From Planktothrix paucivesiculata PCC 9631 (GTDB taxonomy: Bacteria > Cyanobacteriota > Cyanobacteriia > Cyanobacteriales > Microcoleaceae), in assembly GCF_900009265.2 (NCBI RefSeq), contig NZ_LR735012.1:41599-105598 (forward strand): a DNA stretch of 64,000 bases, written 5' to 3'. A program made the position numbers and the translations under genes. Positions 8,435-17,468 of this stretch are shown piece after piece; position 1 is the first letter of the stretch, and each line of letters begins with the position of its first letter. The notes beneath the pieces were generated by a model. That model was not told the DNA's origin. It saw nothing but the letters and a program-made list of their open reading frames with translations, and searched no databases.

Positions 8435-9742
8435 ATGGTCGTTAGTCGAGACAAAGCGCCAACTGCACAGGAAACCTTCTTGCAGATGGCACAAGCTGCT
8501 GGTCTAAGAGGTCGGATTTTAGTCACTATTGGCTTACTGCTCCTGGTGCGTGTGGGTGTATTCCTACCGATTCCCGGTATTGATACGGCTAGTTTCAGAG
8601 CAGCCATTCAAAATAACCCAGTAATTGGATTCCTCGATTTATTCTCTGGGGGTGGACTTTCGGCTCTGGGAATTTTTGCCCTGGGGATTTTGCCCTATAT
8701 TAATGCCTCCATCATCATGCAATTGATGACGGCGGCTTTGCCCACTCTGGAAGATTTACAGAAAAATGAGGGAGAAGCCGGACGCCGGAAGATTTCCCAA
8801 ATTACTCGCTATGTGGCCTTAGGGTGGGCTGTCTTACAAAGCGTGGGGATTTCGATTTGGATTAATCCCTTTGCCAATAACCCGGGCATCCTATTCCAAG
8901 TTCAAGTGGTTTTGGCCCTGGTAGCCGGATCAATGTTTGTGATGTGGCTCTCGGAACTAATTACTGAACGGGGGATTGGTAATGGTGCTTCCTTACTGAT
9001 TTTTCTGGGAATCGTAGCGGTGTTACCGACTTCTTTGGGTCAGACCTTAGAATTAGCCCAGAGTGGAGATCAAGCCATTGTGGGTCGGGTGATTCTCCTG
9101 TTAATTGTTTTCCTGGCGATGATCGTTGGGATTGTTTTTGTTCAGGAGGGGACTCGTCGGATTCCGATTGTTTCTGCCCGTCGGCAAGTCGGCCGGAAAC
9201 TATACCGAGAAAAAACCAGCTATTTGCCTCTGCGATTAAATCAAGGGGGTGTGATGCCGATTATTTTTGCCTCGGCGGTTTTAGTTTTGCCCGCATCTCT
9301 GTCTCAATTTACTAACAATCCCATTTTGGTTCAAATAGCGACGGCCCTAACTCCTAGTGGATCAACTCCCTGGTTGTATGCGGCTTTCTATTTGGTACTG
9401 ATTGTGTTCTTTAGCTATTTCTACGCTTCATTAATTATGAATCCTGTAGATATGTCACAGAACCTCAAGAAAATGGGGGCTAGTGTTCCCGGGATTCGTC
9501 CTGGTCGGGCTACGAGTGAGTATATTGAGCGAGTTTTAAATCGATTGACCTTTTTAGGTGCGATCTTTTTAGGCTTGGTTGCCATTATCCCCACTATCGT
9601 TGAGAGTGCCACAAGAGTTCCCACGTTTCGGGGATTTGGAGCTACATCTCTCCTGATTTTAGTCGGGGTAGCCATTGATACGGCTAAACAGGTGCAAACC
9701 TATGTGATTTCTCAACGATATGAAGGGATGGTGAAACGATAG
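8435..9742 (+). CDS. secY: Protein translocase subunit SecY
   Basis: SecY is the channel-forming subunit of the SecYEG translocon in the plasma (and here also thylakoid) membrane. The 435-residue protein has about ten membrane segments, the plug-region motif GVFLPIPGID, and the conserved RQVGRKLYREKTSYLPLRLNQ loop in the middle. The ATG at 8435, preceded by GAGGGAG at 8422-8428, gives MVVSRDKAPTAQ; a TTG at 8420 is in frame but lies in the RBS region. The stop overlaps the adk start by one base. Confidence 0.97.
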   Translation: MVVSRDKAPTAQETFLQMAQAAGLRGRILVTIGLLLLVRVGVFLPIPGIDTASFRAAIQNNPVIGFLDLFSGGGLSALGIFALGILPYINASIIMQLMTAALPTLEDLQKNEGEAGRRKISQITRYVALGWAVLQSVGISIWINPFANNPGILFQVQVVLALVAGSMFVMWLSELITERGIGNGASLLIFLGIVAVLPTSLGQTLELAQSGDQAIVGRVILLLIVFLAMIVGIVFVQEGTRRIPIVSARRQVGRKLYREKTSYLPLRLNQGGVMPIIFASAVLVLPASLSQFTNNPILVQIATALTPSGSTPWLYAAFYLVLIVFFSYFYASLIMNPVDMSQNLKKMGASVPGIRPGRATSEYIERVLNRLTFLGAIFLGLVAIIPTIVESATRVPTFRGFGATSLLILVGVAIDTAKQVQTYVISQRYEGMVKR

Positions 9743-10311
9743 TGCGGTTGATTTTTTTAGGCCCTCCAGGGGCAGGTAAAGGAACTCAAGCCGCGATCGT
9801 CGCGACGAGTTTTGGAATTCCTCATATTTCGACGGGTGAAATTTTACGCACCCATGTCAGTGAAAAAACGGATCTGGGTCAAAAAGCTAAGGTCTATATG
9901 GATCAAGGCGAATTAGTCCCAGATCAACTGATTTTGGATATGGTGGAACATCGTCTTGAGGAGTCCGATGCTCAGAACGGTTGGATTTTGGATGGGTTTC
10001 CTCGGAATATTTCTCAAGCTGATTTTATCGCCACCTTGGTACTCCAGGGAGACAGCGAAACTAAAAATAGCGAGGGAGAACTCAAGGTGATTAACCTTGA
10101 TGTTCCTGATGAAATTCTGGTACAGCGATTGTTGGCCAGAGGGCGTCAGGATGATCATGAGGAGATTATTCGTCACCGTTTACAAGTGTATCGGGAACAG
10201 ACGGCTCCCTTAATTGATTATTACGGTCAGCGAAATCAACTCCAATCTATCAATGGGAACCGTTCCTTAGATGAGATTACCCAAGAGTTGAAACAGATTG
10301 TTTCTACTTAG
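9742..10311 (+). CDS. adk: Adenylate kinase
   Basis: This enzyme converts ATP and AMP to two ADP. The P-loop GPPGAGKGT is at residues 7-15, an AMP-binding segment ISTGEILR follows, and DGFPRN lies near 83-88. At 189 residues it is the short-LID form, lacking the zinc-binding LID domain of 214-residue enzymes; this is usual in cyanobacteria. It uses a GTG start whose G is the last base of the secY stop codon, so translation is probably coupled to secY. Confidence 0.96.
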   Translation: MRLIFLGPPGAGKGTQAAIVATSFGIPHISTGEILRTHVSEKTDLGQKAKVYMDQGELVPDQLILDMVEHRLEESDAQNGWILDGFPRNISQADFIATLVLQGDSETKNSEGELKVINLDVPDEILVQRLLARGRQDDHEEIIRHRLQVYREQTAPLIDYYGQRNQLQSINGNRSLDEITQELKQIVST

Positions 10312-10623
10312 TAAAAATTCTTGATTTGCCAAGTTGGAAATCCTTTTAGGAATCAACGTAGCTACAAGTGCTAAGTTGAAAGTGGTTCGGATGAAGTAAT
10401 TCCTTCGAGTTCAGTCAACAGCTTCCCTCACCGATGGGTTTACCTGGAGTTTTAATGAAAATTAAAGCGAGGATATTGACAAAAAACAGAGATTACGCTC
10501 CGATTTTTGATAAAATATGTTAAGAAATGCGTTTAAACTCGGATTTCTGAATGTGATCAGATGGGCAAATCTCGGTCATTTGTTGATCGAGGGGATAGAT
10601 TGTTGAATTGAGGTAAAAACAAC
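10312..10623 (+). promoter_or_regulatory. adk-infA spacer with extended -10 candidate
   Basis: This is a 312-base spacer without heptad repeats and without a credible gene. TGATAAAAT at 10508-10516 fits an extended -10 element (TGn plus TAAAAT), with no good -35 at the right distance; a TTGACA at 10476-10481 lies too far upstream (29-base spacing). The infA-rpmJ spacer contains a similar TGATATAAT. A separate promoter for infA is therefore plausible but unproven. Confidence 0.3.
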
Positions 10624-10848
10624 TTGGCTAAACAGGATCTGATTGAAATGGAAGGGACAGTCACTGAATCCCTTCCCAATGCTATGTTTCGCGTAGACCT
10701 AGATAATGGATTTAATGTCTTGGCTCATATCTCGGGAAAAATCCGAAGAAATTACATTAAGATTTTACCTGGAGATAGAGTCAAAGTGGAATTAACCCCC
10801 TATGACTTGACCAAAGGCAGAATTACCTATCGTCTACGCAAAAAATAG
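10624..10848 (+). CDS. infA: Translation initiation factor IF-1
   Basis: IF-1 binds the A site of the 30S subunit during initiation. The 74-residue protein is a single OB fold, with [19 protein letters not shown] near 11-29, [33 protein letters not shown], and the C-terminal RLRKK. Length and ends match the family exactly when translation starts at the TTG at 10624; no in-frame ATG gives a full domain. The weak start codon and lack of a clear Shine-Dalgarno (GAGG at about 10611 is the nearest) suggest low or regulated translation. Confidence 0.95.
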   Translation: MAKQDLIEMEGTVTESLPNAMFRVDLDNGFNVLAHISGKIRRNYIKILPGDRVKVELTPYDLTKGRITYRLRKK

Positions 10849-10907
10849 ATGGAAATCTTACCCCTTATCCCAAAGGTTAAGGGTTAAACTAGATAAAAAT
10901 CAGCTTT

Positions 10908-10921
10908 CAGTGATATAATAA
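10908..10921 (+). promoter_or_regulatory. Extended -10 promoter candidate for rpmJ
   Basis: TGATATAAT at 10911-10919 is a perfect TGn-TATAAT extended -10 box, 33 bases before the rpmJ ATG. No good -35 is visible, which extended -10 promoters can tolerate. A weak hairpin CCCTTA..TAAGGG (10862-10883) lies just upstream, after infA. This may drive rpmJ and the alpha-type genes downstream. Confidence 0.4.
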
Positions 10922-10951
10922 TAAATTTGTTGTAGCGTCGCTCTAATTGGC

Positions 10952-11065
10952 ATGAAAGTTCGAGCATCAGTCCGCAAAATTTGTGAAAAGTGTCGTGTTA
11001 TCCGTCGTCGGGGACGGGTAATGGTGATTTGTTCTAATCCCAAGCATAAGCAACGCCAAGGTTAA
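10952..11065 (+). CDS. rpmJ: 50S ribosomal protein L36
   Basis: This tiny protein of 37 residues begins [20 protein letters not shown] and ends NPKHKQRQG. The zinc-ribbon ligands are intact: CEKC at 11-14, C27 and H32. It is the C+ form, the default large-subunit L36. Its place between infA and rpsM is the standard order. The frame runs from the ATG at 10952 to TAA at 11063-11065. Confidence 0.97.
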   Translation: MKVRASVRKICEKCRVIRRRGRVMVICSNPKHKQRQG

Positions 11066-11389
11066 CACCCAAGGTCGTCGTCCACAGAGGACGGATTATG
11101 AGTCTTGCTGAAACACCGAAAAACAGACTAGACCCATGAAAAATCTGTGATTCACGCCTAGACTTGCACAAGTCTCAACCCTTGTAAAGTCTTAAAGAGT
11201 AGCTACAATCCTATTCCTTCCCATATCCAAGGAAAGAGAAAGAGTGTGCAGTTGAAATCAGTACAGTAGCTTCAACTTGCCCAAAAGCCTCAGGCCATTC
11301 AGCAAATTGGGAATCCATTAATTGCCTATCATTTTACTGCATGATTTAGGCATTGTCGTGATTGTACATTTTAAAGGGAGACGTTCATT
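11066..11389 (+). promoter_or_regulatory. rpmJ-rpsM spacer with promoter candidate
   Basis: This 324-base spacer has no credible gene. Two small hairpins are visible: CGTCC-ACAGA-GGACG at about 11079-11093 and GACTTG-CA-CAAGTC at about 11161-11174. A promoter-like pair TTGTAA (11182-11187) and TACAAT (11204-11209) has a 16-base spacing. An RBS AAAGGGAG lies at 11373-11380 before the rpsM GTG. The first hairpin could be an attenuator, but it lacks a T-run. Confidence 0.35.
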
Positions 11390-11770
11390 GTGGCACGGAT
11401 AGCCGGAGTAGACCTTCCACGAGATAAGCGTGTTGAAATCGGTCTAACTTACATTTATGGAATTGGACTTTCGCGGTCTCAACAAATTCTCAAAGATACG
11501 GGTGTTAATCCTGATACCCGCATTAAAGATCTAAATGATGCCGATGTTGCAGCCCTACGGGCAGCCATCCAACTGTATCAGGTGGAAGGGGATCTGCGAC
11601 GGATGGAGGCGATGAACATTAAGCGCCTCATGGATATCGGTACTTATCGTGGTCGTCGCCATCGTTTAGGTCTGCCTGTGCGGGGTCAACGCACCCGGAC
11701 GAACGCTAGAACCCGTAGGGGTGTTCGCCGTACCGTTGCTGGTAAGAAAAAAGCGGCAGCTAAGAAATAA
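11390..11770 (+). CDS. rpsM: 30S ribosomal protein S13
   Basis: This 126-residue protein starts [21 protein letters not shown] and has the signature [25 protein letters not shown] near the C-terminus. It ends in a basic KKKAAAKK tail. S13 lies in the 30S head and contacts P-site tRNA and L5. The start is GTG at 11390, with AAAGGGAG nine bases upstream; this start gives the universal MARIAG N-terminus. Confidence 0.97.
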   Translation: MARIAGVDLPRDKRVEIGLTYIYGIGLSRSQQILKDTGVNPDTRIKDLNDADVAALRAAIQLYQVEGDLRRMEAMNIKRLMDIGTYRGRRHRLGLPVRGQRTRTNARTRRGVRRTVAGKKKAAAKK

Positions 11771-11863
11771 TTTAGCTAGGCGTTTCAACTTACAAGAACT
11801 GCTGGTTAACTACACCGCAGGTCTATTCTACTCACCGCAAAGAAAATCGTAAACGAGATTACT

Positions 11864-12256
11864 ATGGCGCGACAAACGAAAAAAACAGGGCCTAAAAAGC
11901 AAAAACGTAACGTCCCGAATGGGTTGGCCTACATTCAATCCACCTTCAACAACACGATTGTAACGATCACCGATCCGAATGGGGAAGTCATTTCCTGGGC
12001 TTCTGCGGGGTCTACGGGGTTTAAAGGCGCGAAGAAAGGAACGCCTTTTGCTGCTCAAACCGCCGCAGAAAACGCCGGACGCCGAGCCAATGATCAGGGA
12101 ATGCGTCAGGTTGAAGTGATGGTTAGTGGGCCGGGTGCAGGCAGAGAAACCGCGATTAGAGCCTTGCAAGGGGCTGGTTTGGAAATTACCTTGATTCGAG
12201 ACATTACTCCAATTCCCCATAATGGTTGCCGTCCTCCCAAACGACGTCGCGTTTAA
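11864..12256 (+). CDS. rpsK: 30S ribosomal protein S11
   Basis: This 130-residue protein has the S11 pattern [18 protein letters not shown] near 23-40 and the C-terminal [24 protein letters not shown]11 forms part of the platform and mRNA exit site of the 30S subunit. Its residue Asn-Gly (HNGCR) is the conserved isoaspartate site in many bacteria. rpsD, which often follows it, is absent here; rpoA comes next, the cyanobacterial arrangement. Confidence 0.97.
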   Translation: MARQTKKTGPKKQKRNVPNGLAYIQSTFNNTIVTITDPNGEVISWASAGSTGFKGAKKGTPFAAQTAAENAGRRANDQGMRQVEVMVSGPGAGRETAIRALQGAGLEITLIRDITPIPHNGCRPPKRRRV

Positions 12257-12392
12257 CTACAGCTTTCACTCTTGGTTAAAGACTTGGAAGTTAGCGTCTT
12301 GTTTAGCAAGAATGAATACTCAAGTTTAGTTTCATTCTTTGCCTTGTACTGTCAATTCATTTTGGGGTTCAATGGAGAAGGGAGGTCCATCG

Positions 12393-13352
12393 GTGGCGCA
12401 GTTTAAGATTGAGTGTATTGAATCGAACACTGATACAGACCGGAGTCAGTACGGTAAATTCGTCTTAGAACCGTTAGAACGGGGTCAAGGGACAACGGTT
12501 GGCAATGCTCTAAGACGGGTTTTACTCTCGAACTTAGAAGGAACGGCGATTACATCAGCACGGTTTGCCAATGTTAATCATGAGTTTGCAACGATTCAAG
12601 GGGTCAGAGAAGATGTTTTAGAAATTCTGCTGAATCTAAAAGAAGTTGTACTCAAAAGCTATACCCACCAAAAACAAATCGGTCGCTTAGAAGTTCAAGG
12701 CCCAGCGACGGTAACGGCGGGTCATTTTAAGTTGCCTTCAGAAGTTGAGGTCGTAGACAAAAACCAATATATCGCTACCCTATCCCCAGGATCAACCTTG
12801 GAAATGGAATTTCAAGTTGATAAGGGAACTGGGTATCACGCCGTGGAGCGCAATCGGGACGAGGGACTGGCTGTAGATTTTCTCCAAATTGATGCCGTGT
12901 TCATGCCGGTACGGAAAGTGAATTACACCGTTGAGGATGCACGGGTGGGTGGAACTTTGGAAAAAGACCGCCTAATCATGGAGATTTGGACAAATGGGAG
13001 TTTAACACCCCAAGAAGCCATCAGCCAATCCGCGACCATTTTGGTGGACTTGTTCACTCCGTTGAAAGACATCACCCTGGAATCGATCAAAAGTGACCAG
13101 AATGATGATGTTGATCCCACCAGTCAAATTCCGATTGAAGAACTACAGTTATCGGTTCGCGCTTATAACTGTCTCAAACGCGCTCAAATTAACTCGGTCG
13201 CAGACTTACGAGATTATACTCAAGAAGACTTATTAGAAATTAAAAACTTCGGTCAGAAGTCTGCGGAGGAAGTCATCGAGGCGTTACAAAAACGCTTAGG
13301 AATTACACTGCCTCAAGAAAGGGCATCTAAATCAGTGGTCAGTAATCAGTAG
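12393..13352 (+). CDS. rpoA: RNA polymerase subunit alpha
   Basis: This subunit dimerises to start RNA polymerase assembly. The GTG at 12393, preceded by AGGGAGG at 12379-12385, gives the family start M-AQFKIECIES and 319 residues; an in-frame ATG at 12339 adds 18 residues with no family support. The N-terminal domain shows FVLEPLERGQGTTVGNALRRVLLSNLEG. The C-terminal domain has LSVRAYNCLKRAQINSVADL and IKNFGQKSAEEV, the DNA- and activator-contacting part. The last residues (SVVSNQ) and the stop come from heptad-repeat DNA. Confidence 0.97.
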   Translation: MAQFKIECIESNTDTDRSQYGKFVLEPLERGQGTTVGNALRRVLLSNLEGTAITSARFANVNHEFATIQGVREDVLEILLNLKEVVLKSYTHQKQIGRLEVQGPATVTAGHFKLPSEVEVVDKNQYIATLSPGSTLEMEFQVDKGTGYHAVERNRDEGLAVDFLQIDAVFMPVRKVNYTVEDARVGGTLEKDRLIMEIWTNGSLTPQEAISQSATILVDLFTPLKDITLESIKSDQNDDVDPTSQIPIEELQLSVRAYNCLKRAQINSVADLRDYTQEDLLEIKNFGQKSAEEVIEALQKRLGITLPQERASKSVVSNQ

Positions 13353-13455
13353 TCAGTAATTCAGTAATCAGTGATTAGGTAAGGATTTAAAAATAGTTGA
13401 TTAAATCTTAAATCCTACACTGATAACTGTTTACTGATAATTGATAACTGACTAA
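13330..13455. repeat. Inverted heptad repeats at the rpoA end
   Basis: CAGTGGTCAGTAATCAGTAG begins inside the final rpoA codons and continues to about 13375. The complementary units ACTGATAACTGTTTACTGAT and ATTGATAACTGACT lie at about 13421-13452. The arms flank the AT-rich centre at 13380-13418. The rpoA TAG is part of a repeat unit. Confidence 0.75.
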
Positions 13456-13487
13456 ACCACTCAATCATTCTCTACCAGAAGGTAATT

Positions 13488-13838
13488 ATGCGTCATCGTT
13501 GTCGTGTTCCCCAATTGGGCAAACCTGCTGATCAGCGAAAAGCATTGCTGCGATCGCTGGCTACAGAACTGATTCGCCATGGCCGAATCACCACCACTAA
13601 AGTTAGAGCCAAAGCGGTACAATCGGAAGCAGAAAAAATGATTACCCTGGCCAAAGACGGCTCCTTAGCAGCCCGTCGCCAAGCCATGGGGTATATCTAT
13701 GACAAACAACTGGTTCATTCGTTATTTGATGCGGCTCCATCACGGTATGGCTCTCGCAATGGGGGTTACACCCGGATTATTAGAACCGTGAGCCGTCGGG
13801 GAGATAATGCAGAAATGGCAATTATTGAATTGGTGTAA
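13488..13838 (+). CDS. rplQ: 50S ribosomal protein L17
   Basis: This 116-residue protein starts [37 protein letters not shown], the L17 N-terminal signature, and has the [44 protein letters not shown] block at the end. L17 lies near the tunnel exit. Its position directly after rpoA is the conserved end of the alpha operon. GGTAATT precedes the ATG at 13488, giving a weak ribosome binding site. Confidence 0.97.
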   Translation: MRHRCRVPQLGKPADQRKALLRSLATELIRHGRITTTKVRAKAVQSEAEKMITLAKDGSLAARRQAMGYIYDKQLVHSLFDAAPSRYGSRNGGYTRIIRTVSRRGDNAEMAIIELV

Positions 13839-14000
13839 TTAGTAATCAGTAATCAGTTATCAGTTATCAGTTAAAAGTAAACAGTTATCAGTGCGAGAGT
13901 TAAGAGTTAATGAGCTATTTTTAACTCTTACTTGATGACTGATAACGTCTTAACTGATAACTCGTTAACTGATAACTGATAACTGTTGACTGACAACTGA
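13839..14000. repeat. Large inverted heptad array, rplQ-truA spacer
   Basis: The left arm, about 13842-13892, contains AATCAGTTATCAGTTATCAG-type units in tandem. The right arm, about 13948-13998, contains TTAACTGATAACTGATAACT-type units, its reverse complement. Nested inside, GAGTTAAGAGTTAA (about 13896-13909) pairs with TTTAACTCTTAC (about 13918-13930). This is the clearest hairpin-forming heptad array of the window. Confidence 0.8.
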
Positions 14001-14005
14001 TTTAT

Positions 14006-14812
14006 GTGATGGATCAACAGCGTATTGCTTTAGTGATTCAGTATCAGGGAACTCACTTTCAAGGTTGGCAGCGACAGCCGAATCAGAGGACAGTGCAGCA
14101 GGAAATTGAAACCGCGATCGCAACGGTAACTCAAGCTCCAGTGACACTCCACGCAGCGGGTCGCACCGATACGGGAGTCCATGCGGCGGCACAAGTGGCT
14201 CATTTCAATGCCCCCAGCTATATTCCTGACTATCGTTGGGCGACCATTCTCAATAACCGTTTATCCGAGGATGTCTTGATTCGGGCATCTGCCTCCGTTC
14301 CTAGCTCCTGGCACGCTCGGTTTTCAGCAAAATGGCGTCGATATCGGTACACCCTCTATACAGATGCTCGACCAAACCTATTTGTCCGTCCTTTCAGTTG
14401 GCATTACTATCATCACCCTTTAGATGAACAGTTAATCCAAGCCGCCCTGGAACAGTTAGTGGGATATCACCACTTATCGGCGTTTCAAAGGAGTGGCACC
14501 TCCCGGCCTCACGCTTGGGTAGATGTACAGTTTGTCAGTTGTCAACGCCAAAATCCCTTTATCCATATCGAAGTACAAGCCAGTGGATTTCTATACGGGA
14601 TGATGAGGTTGTTAGTCGGGTTACTGGTACAGGTGGGTAACGGGGAACGCTCCCTAGAGGAGTTTCGAGACATCTGGACTCAAGAACGCCGAGAACTGGT
14701 CAAATATGCGGCGCCCGCCCCGGGACTTTGCCTACTGCGGGTTGGTTATCCAGAGTTTCCCTTTGAGCCAGATATTTGGTTCGACACCTTTCCTAAATTT
14801 GTCGTTGGTTGA
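14006..14812 (+). CDS. truA: tRNA pseudouridine(38-40) synthase
   Basis: This enzyme converts uridines 38-40 in the tRNA anticodon arm to pseudouridine. The catalytic aspartate is D55 in AAGRTDTGVHA, and the start RIALVIQYQGTHFQGWQRQP is typical. The C-terminal part has HIEVQASGFLYGMMRLLVGLL. Length 268 is normal. Translation may start at GTG 14006 or the adjacent ATG 14009. The gene sits between rplQ and rplM, the usual cyanobacterial position, but follows a long hairpin-forming repeat spacer. Confidence 0.95.
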   Translation: MMDQQRIALVIQYQGTHFQGWQRQPNQRTVQQEIETAIATVTQAPVTLHAAGRTDTGVHAAAQVAHFNAPSYIPDYRWATILNNRLSEDVLIRASASVPSSWHARFSAKWRRYRYTLYTDARPNLFVRPFSWHYYHHPLDEQLIQAALEQLVGYHHLSAFQRSGTSRPHAWVDVQFVSCQRQNPFIHIEVQASGFLYGMMRLLVGLLVQVGNGERSLEEFRDIWTQERRELVKYAAPAPGLCLLRVGYPEFPFEPDIWFDTFPKFVVG

Positions 14813-14885
14813 TGGTACACCGAGTCTGGTTTAACTCCTGAAAAGCCAACACACCATTTATTCTTAAATTTAAGGACAATCAAGA

Positions 14886-15344
14886 ATGAGCACAAAAACC
14901 TTCCTTCCTTCAGAAGCCTCCCTAGAACCCAAATGGTACGTCATTGATGCGGCTAACCAGCGTTTAGGTCGTTTAGCCTCTGAAGTTGCCCAGATTATTC
15001 GGGGGAAAAATAAACCCATTTACACCCCCCACATGGACACGGGTGACTTTGTAATTATTGTAAATGCGGAAAAAATTGAAGTTACGGGTAAAAAACGCAG
15101 CCAAAAATTATATCGCCATCACTCCGGTAGACCGGGGGGAATGAAAACTGAAACCTTTGAGAAATTGCAAGCCCGCATCCCGGAACGAATTATCGAAAAA
15201 GCCGTTAAGGGGATGCTACCTAAGAATGTCTTGGGACGGAACCTGTTTACCAAACTCAAAGTTTATGCGGGGCCTGATCATCCCCATCAAGCTCAAAAAC
15301 CCGAAACCTTAATCATCAATACTATTCCAACAGGAGGTAATTAA
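14886..15344 (+). CDS. rplM: 50S ribosomal protein L13
   Basis: This 152-residue protein has [28 protein letters not shown] near 17-44 and the L13 signature [26 protein letters not shown]13 is an early-assembly protein of the 50S subunit. The TAA overlaps the rpsI ATG (TAATG at 15342-15346), so both are coupled. The ATG at 14886 follows AAGGACA at about 14871-14877. Confidence 0.97.
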   Translation: MSTKTFLPSEASLEPKWYVIDAANQRLGRLASEVAQIIRGKNKPIYTPHMDTGDFVIIVNAEKIEVTGKKRSQKLYRHHSGRPGGMKTETFEKLQARIPERIIEKAVKGMLPKNVLGRNLFTKLKVYAGPDHPHQAQKPETLIINTIPTGGN

Positions 15345-15754
15345 TGCAAGCAACTGATACTGGTCGTGCCGTTTACTGGGGAACTGGCCGTCGTAAATCT
15401 TCTGTAGCCCGGGTTCGACTCGTTCCGGGTACGGGTAAATTAACCATTAATGGTAAAGATGGGGATTTGTACCTGCAATATAACCAGGGCTATCTATCCG
15501 CGGCTAAGTCTCCCTTAGAAACCCTGGGCCTAGAAAATGACTATGATATTTTGGTCAATGCCAGTGGTGGTGGTTTAACCGGCCAAGCCGAGTCCATCCG
15601 TTTGGGTGTAGCCCGTGCTTTGTGTGAACTCAACCCCGATAACCGTAAACCCCTGAAAACCGAAGGTTACTTAACCCGTGACCCCCGGGCTACGGAACGG
15701 AAAAAATATGGTTTACGCAAAGCGCGTAAAGCTCCTCAATACTCCAAACGTTAA
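15344..15754 (+). CDS. rpsI: 30S ribosomal protein S9
   Basis: This 136-residue protein has [21 protein letters not shown] near 11-31 and the C-terminus [23 protein letters not shown], whose final KR reaches the P-site tRNA anticodon. The AGGAGG at 15332-15337 lies inside the end of rplM. Length is standard. rpmE follows after 95 bases. Confidence 0.98.
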   Translation: MQATDTGRAVYWGTGRRKSSVARVRLVPGTGKLTINGKDGDLYLQYNQGYLSAAKSPLETLGLENDYDILVNASGGGLTGQAESIRLGVARALCELNPDNRKPLKTEGYLTRDPRATERKKYGLRKARKAPQYSKR

Positions 15755-15849
15755 AACCCCATGGGTTTACCGTTTCGGTGTCTCACCGGGCAATGATCCG
15801 GTGTTAAAATTGTTAGTTAACAACTCGTAAAATTTAGAACGTCAAAACC

Positions 15850-16077
15850 ATGCCTAAACCTGGTATTCACCCTGAATGGTATCCAGAGGCCGAAGTCTAT
15901 TGCAACGGTGAATTAGTCACCACCGTTGGTTCTACCCAGCCTCGACTTAATGTTGATGTGTGGTCAGGAAATCATCCTTTCTACACCGGAAATCAGAAAA
16001 TCCTAGACACAGAAGGACGAGTTGAGCGCTTCCTGCGGAAATACGGGATGATCGACGATAAGCAGTCTGAGAAATAG
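15850..16077 (+). CDS. rpmE: 50S ribosomal protein L31, zinc-free form
   Basis: This 75-residue protein shows the L31 core VDVWSGNHPFYTGNQKILDTEGRVERFLRKYG. Only one cysteine is present (VYCNGE), so the four-cysteine zinc site of the C+ type is missing; this is a C-minus member, which does not need zinc. L31 bridges the subunits at the central protuberance. It is followed by two hairpins and then prfA. Confidence 0.95.
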   Translation: MPKPGIHPEWYPEAEVYCNGELVTTVGSTQPRLNVDVWSGNHPFYTGNQKILDTEGRVERFLRKYGMIDDKQSEK

Positions 16078-16199
16078 CAAGGTTGTCATTTGTCTGTCGT
16101 TAGTTGTCCATAGCGTTCACGCCAGACAACTGACTGTTTTAAATCCAGGGCTAATAGGGTTGATTTGATGTCGAATTCGCCCTGTGCGGCCGGTGAATC

Positions 16200-16260
16200 A
16201 GATTTAGGTTCCCTAAATCTTGAATTTCTGAGTAGAGACGTGCCAGCAGCGCGTCTTTAC
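16200..16260. repeat. Two hairpins between rpmE and prfA
   Basis: AGATTTAGG (16200-16208) and CCTAAATCT (16212-16220) form a perfect 9-bp stem with a 3-base loop. Next to it, GTAGAGACG (16232-16240) and CGTCTTTAC (16252-16260) form an imperfect stem; GTAGAGACG-type palindromes are a common dispersed repeat in cyanobacteria. Neither has a T-run, so an attenuator or RNA-stability role is more likely than termination. Confidence 0.6.
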
Positions 16261-16286
16261 CGAACTGACAAAGGACAACTGAGATT

Positions 16287-17396
16287 ATGGCTGATGCTTA
16301 TCTTGTCGATAAACTTAAATCGATTGAACAAACCTTCAATGAGTTAACCCTGCGTTTAGCTGACCCTGATGTGGCCACTGACCCGGATGAATTTCAACGG
16401 GTGGCTAGGGCGCGTTCTTCCATGGAAGAAATTGTTTTAGCGTATCAGGACTGGAAAACGGCTCAAGAAGAACTGCTTGGCTCTCGTCAAGTGATGAAGG
16501 AAGCCGGAGATGACCTGGAAATGCGGGAAATGGCTTCCTTAGAGGTGGCGGAGTTAGAAGCGAAAATTACTCAGCTTGAAATTCGCCTGAAAGTTCTGTT
16601 ACTGCCCCGTGACCCCAACGATGATAAAAACATCATGTTGGAAATTCGGGCCGGAACCGGAGGGGAAGAAGCCAGTATTTGGGCCGGGGATTTAGTCCGA
16701 ATGTACACCCGGTATGCCGAAACTCAAGGCTGGCGGGTCAGTATGGTCAGTGAGTCCGTCGCTGATATGGGCGGCTTTAAGGAGGCAATTTTAGAAATCC
16801 AAGGGGACAGCGTTTACAGTAAACTCAAGTTTGAGGCGGGAGTTCATCGGGTTCAGCGTGTTCCGGTAACGGAGGCGGGTGGTCGGGTTCATACTTCTAC
16901 GGCAACGGTAGCCATTATGCCTGAAGTCGATGAAGTGGAAATCGCGATTGACCCCAAGGATATTGAGATGACCACGGCTCGTTCCGGCGGGGCGGGGGGT
17001 CAAAATGTCAACAAGGTGGAAACGGCCGTTGACCTGTTCCATAAACCTTCGGGGATTCGGATTTTCTGTACCGAAGAACGGAGTCAACTAAAAAACCGAG
17101 AACGGGCGATGCAAATTTTACGGGCCAAGTTGTACGAAGCAAAACTGCGGGAACAACAGGAAGCCGTAACTTCTATGCGACGTTCCCAGGTGGGAACCGG
17201 GTCACGTTCTGAAAAAATTCGGACTTATAACTATAAAGATAGTCGAGTTACCGATCACCGCTTAGGTGAAAACTTCACTCTAGCTACGATTTTGGAGGGA
17301 AGTTTGGAAAGTGTACTCAGTGCCTGTATTGTTAAGGATCAAGAGGAAAGATTAGCTGAATTAGCAAATTCCACATCCAGTCCAGTTTCAGTGTAA
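16287..17396 (+). CDS. prfA: Peptide chain release factor 1
   Basis: RF-1 recognises UAA and UAG and triggers peptide release. The GGQ motif is at residues 237-239 ([11 protein letters not shown]), and the codon-recognition PxT motif is P193-V-T195 in RVPVTE, which marks RF-1 rather than RF-2 (SPF). The N-terminal coiled domain spans about 1-110. At 369 residues the length is slightly above the usual 360 because of a short C-terminal tail. It is the last gene of the ribosomal cluster and is followed by a strong terminator. Confidence 0.97.
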   Translation: MADAYLVDKLKSIEQTFNELTLRLADPDVATDPDEFQRVARARSSMEEIVLAYQDWKTAQEELLGSRQVMKEAGDDLEMREMASLEVAELEAKITQLEIRLKVLLLPRDPNDDKNIMLEIRAGTGGEEASIWAGDLVRMYTRYAETQGWRVSMVSESVADMGGFKEAILEIQGDSVYSKLKFEAGVHRVQRVPVTEAGGRVHTSTATVAIMPEVDEVEIAIDPKDIEMTTARSGGAGGQNVNKVETAVDLFHKPSGIRIFCTEERSQLKNRERAMQILRAKLYEAKLREQQEAVTSMRRSQVGTGSRSEKIRTYNYKDSRVTDHRLGENFTLATILEGSLESVLSACIVKDQEERLAELANSTSSPVSV

Positions 17397-17468
17397 TTTA
17401 AAGGGTTTTGGCTTTGACGAGTGTGATCACCGAGAGCGCCATTGAAGTCAGCCCGGGATGCGGAAAGT

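Noticed and set aside
10476..10516. TTGACA and TAAAAT as a sigma-70 promoter before infA
   Set aside because: The spacing is 29 bases, far from the 16-18 needed; only the extended -10 candidate was kept.
12339..12392. Longer alpha subunit start
   Set aside because: No ribosome binding site and no homology; GTG at 12393 has a strong AGGGAGG.
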